Shown here: piece by piece, positions 7,834 through 17,019 of the stretch
Numbering within the stretch: the first letter of the stretch is position 1
Layout of the letters: each line of letters opens with the position of its first letter
Program-made: the position numbers and the translations under genes
Notes under the pieces: model-generated
The model's input: only the letters and a program-made list of their open reading frames with translations
What the model was told of the DNA's origin: nothing
Databases searched by the model: none
From: Chitinophagaceae bacterium
GTDB lineage: Bacteria > Bacteroidota > Bacteroidia > Chitinophagales > Chitinophagaceae
DNA length: 64,000 bases
Assembly (NCBI GenBank): GCA_016720775.1
Contig: JADKJX010000004.1
Coordinates: 372,001 to 436,000 of the forward strand
Reading direction: 5' to 3'

Positions 7834-8556
7834 CTATTCCCACCCATTGGCCAATACATCGGCAATGTGCATGGTCTTTATCGGAAGATTCTTCCCTTTA
7901 ATGTATCCGTCGATCTGCATCAGGCAGCTCAGGTCGGTGGAGATGATATATTCAGCGCCCGTTGCAAGCGCATTGGTAACTTTTTGGTCGGCCATACTTG
8001 TGGAGATGGCGGCGAATTTCACGGCAAAGGTTCCACCGAAACCACAGCAGGTTTCCACATCGTTCATTTCAACCAGTTCAAGTCCTTTGACATGGTTTAA
8101 TAAAGTACGGGGGCCTTCTTTTATTTTACATTCCCGCAATGCGGCGCAGCTATCGTGGTAGGTAGCTTTTGCATTCAGTTCGGCGCCGTAATTTTTTATC
8201 TTCAATATCTCCGTTAAAAATTCGCTGAATTCATAGATCCGTTTGCACAGGTCTTTTACCTGATTGTGTTGCGAAGAGTTGTCGAATATCTTTCCGTAGT
8301 AGTTACGTACAAAGCCCACGCAACTGGCACTGGGAGCTACGATATAATCAACGCCGTCAAAGTCCTTCAGAAACTTGGAACAAACATCTCTTGCTTCGTT
8401 GCGGAAACCGGCATTGAATGCAGGCTGGCCGCAACAGGTCTGGTTGGTATTGTAAACCACTTCGCAGGTGGCTTTCTCCAGCACCTTCACCATATTGAAA
8501 GCGGTTTGCGGATAAAGCTGGTCAACAAAGCAAGGGATGAATAACTGTACTTTCAT
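7834..8556 (-). CDS. LutA/YkgE-like (Fe-S)-binding oxidoreductase subunit
   Basis: 240 residues. Two cysteine-rich CCG domains are visible: CFVDQLYP with TCCGQPAF in the first half, and CAALRECKI with TCCGFGGTF in the second. These match LutA/YkgE, the iron-sulfur subunit of the LutABC L-lactate oxidation complex and related heterodisulfide-reductase-like enzymes. LutB and LutC are not in the window, so assignment to lactate use is tentative. It is the last gene of a leftward operon, with one base between its start and the stop of the upstream lipoprotein gene. Confidence 0.85.
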   Translation of the reverse strand: MKVQLFIPCFVDQLYPQTAFNMVKVLEKATCEVVYNTNQTCCGQPAFNAGFRNEARDVCSKFLKDFDGVDYIVAPSASCVGFVRNYYGKIFDNSSQHNQVKDLCKRIYEFSEFLTEILKIKNYGAELNAKATYHDSCAALRECKIKEGPRTLLNHVKGLELVEMNDVETCCGFGGTFAVKFAAISTSMADQKVTNALATGAEYIISTDLSCLMQIDGYIKGKNLPIKTMHIADVLANGWE

Positions 8557-8557
8557 T

Positions 8558-8995
8558 TTATTTCAATGTCTTTATATAGTCTTTTACCGGGAGGGTTTTA
8601 TTTGTCAATGGGTCGTAGATCGTTACGGCCATGGTCTTGGGATCTACATAAAAATGGTAATAGGTCTCAAAGCGTTCGTCGCTGTTATAGCCCGCCAGCA
8701 CCGAAACATTCTCACCCTTTGTATTATCAAGCATGAATGATATCCCGTGTTTATGGTTACTCATCGAATCAATGTACTTATTGCTTTTTTGAACGAATGG
8801 GAATTTCAGTAAGACCGCCGTAACTTTTTTCTCCAGGGCTGTGTCGGTAAATTTATGGATGTAGCTCTGTTCGGGCTTTGTCTCCGTTTTTGCCGGGATT
8901 GAATCAACTTTTGCCACCGGATCTTCTTTAACCGGTTCATTATTATTACATGCAGCAAAAGAAAAAAGCAGGAAGGCTGCCAACAGGATTCTCAT
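8558..8995 (-). CDS. Small lipoprotein, unknown function
   Basis: 145 residues with a signal peptide and lipobox ending SFAAC (Cys at 16). A Glu/Lys/Pro-rich linker follows, then a globular part with YHFYVDPKTMAVTIYDP near the end. I do not recognise a family. It lies between ribH (9-base gap) and the LutA-like gene (1-base gap) in a five-gene leftward operon. Confidence 0.75.
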   Translation of the reverse strand: MRILLAAFLLFSFAACNNNEPVKEDPVAKVDSIPAKTETKPEQSYIHKFTDTALEKKVTAVLLKFPFVQKSNKYIDSMSNHKHGISFMLDNTKGENVSVLAGYNSDERFETYYHFYVDPKTMAVTIYDPLTNKTLPVKDYIKTLK

Positions 8996-9004
8996 GTATG
9001 ATTT

Positions 9005-9496
9005 TTATTTAAAGGTAGCAACTAATGCCATCATCTTAAGCGCAGATATTGCAGACTCTTCGCCTTTATTTCCGTGTTTGCCGCCGGTACGGTCATCGGC
9101 CTGTTGCTGATCATCTACCGTTAATACACCAAAGATGGTTGGTACCGGAAGCGAAAGGTTCAGTTGCAGGATGCCATCGGTAACAGCTTTGCTCACATAA
9201 TCAAAATGCGGGGTATCGCCCCGGAGCACACAACCCAGTGCAATGAAAGCACAGGGCTTATTTTCTTTGTACTTGGTATCCTCCCAGTATTTTTTTATGG
9301 CGAAGGGAATTTCAAAAGCACCAGGTACGGTGATCAATTGATAGTTCACTTTATGCTCCTGCAATATTTTTATGCAGCCTGCTTCCAGTTTGCCTACCGT
9401 TTCTGCATTCCATTCGGTACGCACAATTACAACACAGGCACCCGCTGGTAGCTGGATGCCTGTGGTATTATTTACATGCTGGTTTGAATCAGACAT
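9005..9496 (-). CDS. ribH: 6,7-dimethyl-8-ribityllumazine synthase
   Basis: 163 residues, normal for the family. Recognisable features are VPGAFEIPFAIKKYW, IALGCVLRGDTPHFDYVSKAVTDG (which contains the catalytic His) and VPTIFGVLTVDDQQQADDR. The enzyme condenses 5-amino-6-ribitylamino-uracil with 3,4-dihydroxy-2-butanone 4-phosphate in the penultimate step of riboflavin synthesis. It starts 5 bases after the stop of the TPR gene upstream, so the two are co-transcribed. The other rib genes are not nearby. Confidence 0.95.
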   Translation of the reverse strand: MSDSNQHVNNTTGIQLPAGACVVIVRTEWNAETVGKLEAGCIKILQEHKVNYQLITVPGAFEIPFAIKKYWEDTKYKENKPCAFIALGCVLRGDTPHFDYVSKAVTDGILQLNLSLPVPTIFGVLTVDDQQQADDRTGGKHGNKGEESAISALKMMALVATFK

Positions 9497-9501
9497 TTTT
9501 T

Positions 9502-10224
9502 TTATTTGGTAACACCTAACCGGGCCAGGTATTTTTCTGCATCGCCTGATTTAACATGCTGGCTGGCAGGATACGTATCGCTTAGTTTTTGGAAAAGTTC
9601 AATAGCATCTTTTGTTTTGCCTGTGGCTTCGGCATACCGGCCGGCCATGAACAATGCTTCAGAAGCCATGCCCTCGTCACCTTCGGCTACCGATGCTGCT
9701 TTCTTGTAATAAGACAAGGCCTCGTCGGTATTCTTCTGTTCGGCATATGCATGGCCCAGCATGATGTATGCTTTGCTCTGGATCTGGTTTGCCCCGTTGC
9801 CGTCAAACTCTTTCAGGTGCTTGATGGCTTTATCGAACTGTTTCAGTTGCAGGTAGCAGGCACCAACCATGTATTCGGCCCTGTTGCCGGCGGGTGTGCT
9901 TCCGTAGCTGCTGATTATTTTCAACAGGCCGGTTACCCCGGCTGCTTTGTCGCCGTTAAGAACCATATTCACGGTGTCTTTGCCAAAAGACGATTCACCG
10001 GCCATTTTACCAAACAGTTTTTCAGCAGCGAATACTTTTTCGCTGGCTTCTTTCTCTTTGGGTAAACGGAACATGTATTTGTAAATGAGCCATCCCCCGA
10101 TCAGTACAATAACCACTGATCCGGCCATGATGATGAGCTTGCTGTATTTTGCCCAAAAGCCTTTTGCTTTTTCAATCACATCTGCCGTTTCCATCGGCGC
10201 TGCTGTTGCTTTTTTCTCTGCCAT
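9502..10224 (-). CDS. Membrane-anchored TPR protein (YfgM-like)
   Basis: 240 residues with a single transmembrane helix at about 30-50 (LIIMAGSVVIVLIGGWLIYKYMF) and a periplasmic TPR region. The layout, a cytosolic tail, one helix and then repeats such as AYIMLGHAYAEQKNTDEALSYY, is that of YfgM-type proteins, which assist the Sec translocon in E. coli. In Bacteroidota such a gene commonly precedes ribH, as here. It sits 30 bases downstream of pdhA in the same operon. Confidence 0.85.
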   Translation of the reverse strand: MAEKKATAAPMETADVIEKAKGFWAKYSKLIIMAGSVVIVLIGGWLIYKYMFRLPKEKEASEKVFAAEKLFGKMAGESSFGKDTVNMVLNGDKAAGVTGLLKIISSYGSTPAGNRAEYMVGACYLQLKQFDKAIKHLKEFDGNGANQIQSKAYIMLGHAYAEQKNTDEALSYYKKAASVAEGDEGMASEALFMAGRYAEATGKTKDAIELFQKLSDTYPASQHVKSGDAEKYLARLGVTK

Positions 10225-10254
10225 TATAAAAATTAAAAATTAAGAATAAAATTA

Positions 10255-11247
10255 TTAGTCAACAATGAATGGATAGTCTTCCTGCATATAAACGTCTTTC
10301 AGCAATTCGCTGTCATCCGGCCAGGGACTTTCTTCGGCAAACTTCACCGATTCTTCCACTTCGGCCCTTACCCTGTCTATGATCACTTCGATCTCTGCTT
10401 CGGTAACTTTATACTGGTCTACTAAAACTTTCTGTACGTATTCGATCGGGTCTCTTTCCTTGTATTCTTCCAATTCTTCCTTGGTACGGTATTTCTGCGG
10501 ATCACTCATACTGTGCCCTTTATACCGGTATGTTTTAATTTCCAGTAAAGTAGGGCCGCCCTTTTCTTTTGCCCGGTTAACGGCCCGCAGAACGCCGTTA
10601 TGTACATTCTCCGGGCTCATGCCATCGATGCTGTCGCTGGGCATGTCGTATCCATCGGCCAGTTTATAAATGTCAAGCACATTGCTGGTACGAGAAACAG
10701 ATGTTCCCATCGCATACTGGTTGTTCTCACAAATGAATACAACGGGCAATTGCCAAAGCATCGCCATATTAAAGGTTTCGTGCAGCATTCCCTGGCGGGC
10801 AGCGCCATCGCCAAAGAAACAAAGCACCACGTTATTTGAATTGCGGTATTTTTCAGCAAATGCCAGTCCGGCACCTGTGCCAATCTGTGCCCCCACGATA
10901 CCATGTCCGCCAAAGAAATTTTCCTTCACACCAAAAAAGTGCATGCTTCCACCCTTGCCCTTGCTGCAACCGGTGGCTTTGCCATACAACTCAGCCATAC
11001 ATGATTTAGCCGAAACGCCTTTGGCAATGGCCAGTGCATGGTCGCGGTAGGCTGTAATGAACTTGTCATCAGGATTGGTGGCGGTCATGCAACCGGCTGC
11101 CACGGCTTCCTGCCCGATATAAAGGTGGCAGAAGCCCCGGATCTTTTGCATACCATATAACTGGCCGGTCTTTTCCTCGAACCTGCGTAACAACAGCATC
11201 AGTTCGTACCAGTATAAATAGGTTTCTTTTGAAAACTTTGTAGCCAA
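10255..11247 (-). CDS. pdhA: Pyruvate dehydrogenase E1 component, alpha subunit
   Basis: 330 residues. The thiamine diphosphate motif is visible as GDGAARQGMLHETFN...ENN in the middle of the protein, and the substrate-site regions CHLYIGQEA and YRYKGHSMSDP are present. It forms an alpha2beta2 E1 with PdhB, decarboxylating pyruvate and acetylating lipoamide of E2. The start is a TTG (11247), which encodes the usual MATKFSKETYLYWYE N-terminus; no ATG is available before residue 17. A TATCTTTG box lies about 20 bases upstream. The beta subunit gene is about 10 kb away rather than adjacent. Confidence 0.95.
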   Translation of the reverse strand: MATKFSKETYLYWYELMLLLRRFEEKTGQLYGMQKIRGFCHLYIGQEAVAAGCMTATNPDDKFITAYRDHALAIAKGVSAKSCMAELYGKATGCSKGKGGSMHFFGVKENFFGGHGIVGAQIGTGAGLAFAEKYRNSNNVVLCFFGDGAARQGMLHETFNMAMLWQLPVVFICENNQYAMGTSVSRTSNVLDIYKLADGYDMPSDSIDGMSPENVHNGVLRAVNRAKEKGGPTLLEIKTYRYKGHSMSDPQKYRTKEELEEYKERDPIEYVQKVLVDQYKVTEAEIEVIIDRVRAEVEESVKFAEESPWPDDSELLKDVYMQEDYPFIVD

Positions 11248-11266
11248 GGTTTTGAATTTTAGGCGG

Positions 11267-11274
11267 CAAAGATA
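11267..11274 (-). promoter_or_regulatory. -7 box (TATCTTTG) upstream of pdhA
   Basis: Exact TAnnTTTG match on the minus strand, 19 bases from the TTG start of pdhA. It probably drives the pdhA-TPR-ribH-lipoprotein-LutA operon. Confidence 0.55.
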
Positions 11275-11357
11275 AGGGAGAAATAGGAATTTGTAAGTAG
11301 GAATTAGGAAGCCATTACCAGAAAATTTTATAGGTAAATTCAGGCTGCTTCAACCAA

Positions 11358-14172
11358 TTAACGGATCAGCAAAACAGTTCCGTTGTTTTCCGATTCCCAG
11401 CCATTAATATTGGTGAATTTTATCCGGTAAACATAAGAGCCCGTTGGCTGCATTTTGCCTTTGTAAGTACCATCCCAGCCGGTTCCATATTCCCGGGTTT
11501 CAAATACGGTTTCGCCATAACGATTGAAGATCACAAAGCTGAAACGTAGAATGGCCTGGTTGATGGTAGGCTTGAATACATCATTCTTTCCATCGCCATT
11601 GGGCGTAAATGCATTTGGAATGCCCATGGGAATACAATTAGCTCTTTGAATGGTTATCGAGTCTATTCCGCTGCAGTTATTAAAATCTGTAACGGTGAGG
11701 TAGAAGGTTCCGAAATTCTTCAACGAAATATTACTGGAAGTGGAACCGGTGCTCCACAAATAATTCTTGTAGCCCGGCAATGATATCTTTACCTCATTGC
11801 CAAAACATACCGTTTGACCAGCCGGTAAGAAATTCCCGGGCACGGTATCTATTGCAAGTACTCTCAAACTGTCAGTTGCAGTACAATTATTGGCATCGGT
11901 AACTTTTACCCAGTATGTGCCAATACTGCTGACCGTGAAATTTGATTGCGTACTGTTATCCTGCCAGAGATAGCTGTTAAAAACTCCGGGAGTAATTATT
12001 GCAGCGGAAGAAACACAAAGATTCCTATCGGGGCCAAGGTCGGGTTTTGGTTTTGGATTTACGGTCAGAGTCGTAGTAATTATAGAATCACACCCAAGGG
12101 AAGTCAACAATGTGTCTTTATAAATTCCTGAAGTGGTTTGATTGGCACCGCCGGCATAATAGGTTTGGCCTTCACAGATGGATACATTGATCAATGTAAA
12201 CGCTCTTGGATTAACTGTGAGATTCAATGTACGGATACTATCACAACCAAAAACTGAAACCAGGGTATCAATATAAATACCACTTATATTATGGCCTGCA
12301 TAGTTTTGATTATTACAAATAGTTGCAGCAACTGTTGAATACAATACCGGGCTTACAGTCAGGTTCAGTGTCCGGATACTATCGCAGCCATTTGCTGCAA
12401 CATAGGTGTCCACATAGATTCCCGTTGATGAGTGGCCTGCGTAAGTTTGCCCCTGGCAAATGGTTGCATTTACTATTGACAATACTTTATAATTGATCGT
12501 AAGGTTTAAATTAAGTATACTGTCGCAACCGGTGGAAGAAACCAGCGTATCCCTGTAAAATCCGCTGCTTGTATAGGTTTGGCCCTGCCAGGTATAGTTA
12601 TCACATGCAGTGACGGAAGTTGTATCATTTGAACCACCAATAGTCAGGTTAAGTGTCAAAATGCTATCGCAGCCAGCAGCATTGATAAGCGTTTGTGTAT
12701 AGATTCCACTTGTAGTATATGTTTGACCGTTTAAAGTATAACTGTTACAAGCAAATGCATTTATAATTGAAGAAGTGATATTTGTACACTTACTCATCTT
12801 ATGAATATAGTTAGATGAACCGGGTACGGTCAAGGTGAATACGCCAGGCCCAGGGTCGAAATCGGCCGAAATAGTAAAGTACCCGGTAGAATATATATTA
12901 CCCGGGGGATTAACAAAAATCGAATAGGCTAGATCTTCTGAATTTCCCCCAAGTTGCTGCACCCAAACAAAGTTTCCATTATTATCTAACCGCAAAACGA
13001 ATGCATCATTAAAGGATGAACTACCGTAAGCAGTTACATTATGTGTACCAGGACCAGGATCAAAATCAACAGTATTACGGAAAACTCCGGTTATGTAAAC
13101 ATTGGAATTGCCATCTAAATGTATTGATTGTGAGAACTCATAAGCCCTTCCTCCAATATTTTTAGTCCAGAGTAAATTTCCTCCCGGACTTATTTTGCAT
13201 AAACTCTGTTCCTTCATTAAAAAAGTATTGCCATTTGCATCAACATCTATGGAATGCGCAAAATAAAAAAGCGTGGATCCAGCATTCGCAACCCACTGAA
13301 AATTTCCCGCCGCATCCAACTTTGTTACAACACTCAATCGTTCTCCAGTTAGAGCGGTTAATATATAGATTCCAGGTCCAGGATCAAAGTCCATTGTTTC
13401 GGTAAATGAACCAGCGAAATAAACATTATTTGACGCATCAACAGCCACACTTGAAGGGTATTCCTGACCACCGTAATTTGTATTGTAATTGGTTTTTGCC
13501 CAAATAAAATTTCCGGCATTATCCAATTTGGAAATAAACGTGCTTGAACTGCCCGTTAAATTATACACACCAGTACCTGGATCAAAATCAGTAAGGCCCG
13601 AGAAAGTTCCTAATGTATATACATTCCCTAATCCATCTAGTGTAATTGACCTACTACTTTGCCCTCCATCGCCACCAATTTGTTTGGCCCAACTAAAACT
13701 ACCAGTTGGGTCTAATTTTAATATAAAAACATCAATATCCTGCCAGGTTGTAGAAGCGGCTAGATTAAATACTGCTGGCCCTGGATCAAAATCTGCAGTA
13801 TCTTCAAAAAAGCCGGTTACATAAGCATATCCGGATGCATCTACTGTTAAACCGGTGCTGATATCTTGTCTCGGCCCTCCTACATTAATGGCCCAAATGA
13901 AATTACCATTCGGATCAAATTTGGTAACGAAAACATCATTTTGCCCATGCAAAGGAAGATTAAAGACCCCTGGTCCAGGGTCGAAATCTGTGTTCGCAGT
14001 ATAAAATGTACCGGATGTATAAACATTTCCCATCCCATCCACACTTATATAATGACCTTCACCAGTAACCGTATGATTATGAAAGTGATTTTACCCATTC
14101 AAAATTCACTCCTTGTGCAAATAGTTGACATCCACAAAAAATGACTATTCCTATTATGAAGACTTTTTTCAT
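11358..14172 (-). CDS. T9SS-secreted repeat protein with gliding-motility C-terminal domain (frameshifted near its start)
   Basis: The main frame (open from about 14090 down to 11358) gives about 900 residues. The N-terminal half has SBBP-like repeats with the recurrent motif FDPGPGVFNL. The middle has five copies of a ~75-residue unit containing GCDSILTLNLT. The C-terminus is a type B T9SS sorting domain (PNAFTPNGDGKNDVFKP ... WDGTYKG ... GTVLLIR). That frame has no signal peptide. A second frame starting at 14172 encodes MKKVFIIGIVIFCGCQLFAQ plus 11 residues and stops at 14077-14079. Joining the two by one base restores a complete exported protein. It is probably a cell-surface protein; the lesion is a real mutation or a consensus error. 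Confidence 0.85.
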
Positions 14173-14276
14173 CTGCAGGATCACGAATTTATGTTTACAA
14201 GGGCTATTTAAGGATTAAAAATAACACTAATCCGCAAAAATTAAAACAGTATTTACATTCTGTATCTTGCAGCCTC

Positions 14277-15410
14277 ATGCTGTCTCTTTCCAAAATAACC
14301 CTCACGCAGTTTAAAAATTACAGCCATTCATCTTTCTCTTTTAAAGAAAGAGTGATCGGCATATGTGGGCTCAATGGCCGGGGCAAGACCAACCTGCTGG
14401 ATGCCATCTATTATTGCTGCTTTACCAAAAGTTATTTTGCAAAGACCGACGGCCTCAATGTACGGTTCGATCATGACGGTTTCCGGCTGGAAGCAGCCTC
14501 CTCTATCTCCCCCAAAGGGGGAGGAAATGGAGAAGATCACAGCGAAGAATATGAAAAACAAATAAAGCAATATGAAATTGTCTGCATTTATAAAGGTGCA
14601 GGTAAAAAAGAGATTTTTTTAAATGCGGTTCCGTACACAAAACTATCTGAACACATTGGCAAATTCCCGGCAGTGATGGTGGCGCCGGATGATATTGAGC
14701 TCATCACCGGTGGTAGTGAAGAAAGACGCCGGTTCATCGATACAGTACTCAGCCAGATGGATTCGGATTACCTGCAGGATCTTATTAGGTATAATAAAAT
14801 TTTGCAACAGCGAAACAGTTTATTAAAACGTTTTGCCGAACAGGGCAAGACCGACTGGCCGTTGCTGGAAGTGCTGGATGAACAATTGATGGAGCCCGGC
14901 AATTCCATTCACAAAAAAAGGGAACAGTTTACCGAAGCATTGATACCATTGGTTCAGCAATTTTATGTACAGATAGCCGGCAAGGATGAACAGGTATCCA
15001 TTCAATACAACAGCCAGTTGAATGAAACGCCTTTTCATGACCTGCTGAATCACTGCCGGGAAAAAGATTTCATGTTGCAGCGAAGCAATGCCGGCATTCA
15101 CAAGGATGATATTACCATGCAACTGAACGGCCAGGTATTTAAAACCACTGCTTCACAAGGCCAGCGCAAAAGTTTGTTGTTTGCATTGAAACTGGCAGAA
15201 TTTGAACTGCTGAAAACCAATAAAGGTTTTGCTCCCCTCCTGCTGCTGGATGATGTGTTTGAAAAATTAGATGACAACCGGATGAGCCAGCTCCTTCATT
15301 GGGTATGCAACGAGAACAGCGGACAGGTTTTCATTACTGATACACACAAAGAAAGATTGCAGAAAGCGTTTGAAAAACTAAATACTGCTTACCAGGTAAT
15401 TGAGTTGTAA
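14277..15410 (+). CDS. recF: DNA replication and repair protein RecF
   Basis: 377 residues. Walker A is GLNGRGKT (31-38), the ABC-like signature region is TASQGQRKSLLFALKLAE, and Walker B is LLLLDDVFEKLD near the C-terminus. RecF loads RecA at gaps together with RecO and RecR. Residues about 76-97 look like an insertion compared with homologues I remember; the underlying DNA contains a perfect palindrome (14507-14523). TATCTTGC lies six bases before the ATG and may be a weak -7 box. The DUF721 gene usually linked to recF in Bacteroidota follows after a repeat-filled gap. Confidence 0.95.
   Translation: MLSLSKITLTQFKNYSHSSFSFKERVIGICGLNGRGKTNLLDAIYYCCFTKSYFAKTDGLNVRFDHDGFRLEAASSISPKGGGNGEDHSEEYEKQIKQYEIVCIYKGAGKKEIFLNAVPYTKLSEHIGKFPAVMVAPDDIELITGGSEERRRFIDTVLSQMDSDYLQDLIRYNKILQQRNSLLKRFAEQGKTDWPLLEVLDEQLMEPGNSIHKKREQFTEALIPLVQQFYVQIAGKDEQVSIQYNSQLNETPFHDLLNHCREKDFMLQRSNAGIHKDDITMQLNGQVFKTTASQGQRKSLLFALKLAEFELLKTNKGFAPLLLLDDVFEKLDDNRMSQLLHWVCNENSGQVFITDTHKERLQKAFEKLNTAYQVIEL
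14507..14523. repeat. Palindrome CTCCCCCAAAGGGGGAG inside recF
   Basis: Perfect seven-base inverted repeat with a three-base loop, read in frame within recF as part of an apparent insertion of about 20 residues (SSISPKGGGNGEDHS...). Confidence 0.85.
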
Positions 15411-15717
15411 TTTTTGCCGTCGGCAAAAAGAGTTTGCCACGGGCAAACCCGAAAAAAAAAAAAAAAAAAAAATCTTCTTTTGCTCGGCTTCTGTGCCTCG
15501 GGCAATAATTGCGCAAATTGAAAAACAAAAAGAAAAAAAAAAAAAAAAAAATATATCTTCTTTGCTCTGTGCCTCTGTGGCAATAAACATTTGCGAAACA
15601 AATGAAACACAGAAGCACAGAAAATAAAAAGAACATATATTTCTTCTTTGTTGCTTCCGTGCTTCTGTGCCTCTGTGGCAATAAACATTTGCGAAGCAAA
15701 TAACCTATTTTTGCTTC
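15411..15717. repeat. Repeat-filled gap: hairpins, two long poly-A tracts and duplicated 40-base units
   Basis: The gap begins directly after the recF stop with the perfect hairpin TTTTTGCCG/CGGCAAAAA (15411-15429). Next come GTTTGCC/GGGCAAAC, an A21 run (15452-15472), a degenerate unit (CTTCTTTTGCTCGG..., from about 15474) and an A19 run (15533-15551). Two better copies of a unit containing CTGTGCCTCTGTGGCAATAA and CATTTGCGAA follow, at about 15557-15597 and 15650-15694. No gene is credible here; the antisense poly-Phe frames are artefacts of the A tracts. Confidence 0.85.
15706..15713 (+). promoter_or_regulatory. -7 box (TATTTTTG) four bases before the DUF721 ATG
   Basis: Exact TAnnTTTG match with four bases to the ATG at 15718, implying a leaderless transcript. 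Confidence 0.55.
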
Positions 15718-15999
15718 ATGGGAGAAGTTTCATTACAGGATGCCATAAAACAGTTTTTGCAAAAGAGCCGGCTTAAAACCGGCATACAGGCATTGCGCAT
15801 TGAAGACGTGTGGGAAGAAGTGATGGGTAAAACAGTTGCCAAGTACACCGACAAGATACAGATCATCAACAGCACTTTATTTATTACCACATCGGTTGCC
15901 CCGTTAAAGAATGAACTGCTTTTTCAAAAAGAAAAGATCATAGAAAGAGTAAATGAGGCACTGGGAGAAAAGACGATAAAGGAAGTGGTTATTAAGTAA
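15718..15999 (+). CDS. DUF721 (DciA-like) protein
   Basis: 93 residues, a usual length for Bacteroidota DUF721 proteins. The core VWEEVMGKTVAKYTDKI and LFITTSVAPLKNELLFQKEKI fits the DUF721/DciA family. DciA is a helicase loader or operator in many bacteria. In Bacteroidota the gene is typically next to recF, as here. No signal peptide is present. The hairpin repeat downstream begins four bases after the stop. Confidence 0.88.
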   Translation: MGEVSLQDAIKQFLQKSRLKTGIQALRIEDVWEEVMGKTVAKYTDKIQIINSTLFITTSVAPLKNELLFQKEKIIERVNEALGEKTIKEVVIK

Positions 16000-16002
16000 A
16001 CA

Positions 16003-16056
16003 GATACTAGATACTGGTCACCAGGTTCCAGGATCTAACATCCAGTATCCAGCTAT
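16003..16056. repeat. Hairpin repeat family B, copy 1 (GATACTGG words)
   Basis: Left arm GATACTAGATACTGG (about 16003-16018); right arm CCAGTATCCAG (about 16042-16052). It lies between the convergent DUF721 and TraB genes. The TAG stop of the TraB gene (16053-16055) borders the right arm. Confidence 0.75.
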
Positions 16057-16940
16057 TTATTCTCCACCGGCCTCACCGTATATCCCTGCTGCAGGAGTAA
16101 AGCGATCAATCCATCTTTACCCGGCAAATGCCCGGCTCCCGTTGCAACAAATACAGGTTCTTTCTTCATGATGTCTTTCAATTGCACCACCCAATTCTCA
16201 TTTCGTTTATTAACCAAAACGTCCTGGCTTCCTTCCATACCAAAATCATCATTGGTAAGCATGTTTTCCAGCAACGACATGTTCTGGCTTTTATACGCCT
16301 TCACCATGGAATCAAAGAGCCGTTTCGATTTTGAAAGGCTGCCGATCGTTTTTAAAAGTTCATCGGCCTGTTCTTTATAAGGGATGCTGTCGAATACCGA
16401 TGCCTGGAAAGCCATCGTTTCCAATCCCCGTATTTCTTTTTTATTTTGCTTTGCCAGTTTTACCAATTGTTCTTCCACGCTGGTCACGGCAGCGCAAGGC
16501 ATCAGTTTGGGATAAACAAGCGATGTAAGCAATAGGGGTTTCATTCCCTGGAACATGTTAAGGGATGATTTAAGCGAATCCTTAAAAAATATTTCCACCC
16601 GTTTATATTCGTCTTCGGTAAGAATATCTTTCAGTTTTTTTCCGCCTTTCATGCTCATCATACTCAAGCCGCCAAGCAAAACCCCGGGGTCATCCATATC
16701 CAGTTCCATATAAACTTCGGCCGAATTGTTCACTGCCTGTTTCAATGCATCGCTGAATTTTATTTCATCTTTGCAGAGCATATGAAAAGTGCCAAACAAA
16801 TAGCTGGGTGCAGCAAGCCCGTTGCCGCTTACCTCCCACAGTAATGTATTATTGTCAGCATTGGTCTTCAACGCAACCGGCTGCTGGGCATAGGAAGAGT
16901 ACCCTAATACAGAAATTAATGCCAGGTAAACGAATTTCAT
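16053..16940 (-). CDS. TraB/GumN family protein
   Basis: 295 residues with a signal peptide ending GYSSYAQ (about residue 18). The TraB/GumN core is visible: LWEVSGNGLAAPSYLFGTFH near the N-terminus, YMELDMDDP, and FVATGAGHLPGKDGLIALLLQQGYTV at the C-terminus, with the conserved GxxH residues of this putative metalloprotease-like fold. The role is unknown in Bacteroidota; it is probably periplasmic or envelope-associated. It is divergent from the DUF3857 gene with 79 bases between starts. Confidence 0.88.
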   Translation of the reverse strand: MKFVYLALISVLGYSSYAQQPVALKTNADNNTLLWEVSGNGLAAPSYLFGTFHMLCKDEIKFSDALKQAVNNSAEVYMELDMDDPGVLLGGLSMMSMKGGKKLKDILTEDEYKRVEIFFKDSLKSSLNMFQGMKPLLLTSLVYPKLMPCAAVTSVEEQLVKLAKQNKKEIRGLETMAFQASVFDSIPYKEQADELLKTIGSLSKSKRLFDSMVKAYKSQNMSLLENMLTNDDFGMEGSQDVLVNKRNENWVVQLKDIMKKEPVFVATGAGHLPGKDGLIALLLQQGYTVRPVENK

Positions 16941-17019
16941 CGGTAAATTTTATTGATTAAAAATACAATTAACCACGCTATCAAAAATCCTTTTTATTAT
17001 ATTAGCTGAAACAACTGGC

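Noticed and set aside
11600..13950. Regularly repeated sequence in the T9SS gene as a possible CRISPR array
   Set aside because: The repeats are imperfect, of ~220 bases and in frame, encoding protein repeats; no short direct repeats with unique spacers and no cas genes.
15334..15699. Antisense frames rich in Phe between recF and DUF721
   Set aside because: They are translations of the poly-A tracts and repeats.
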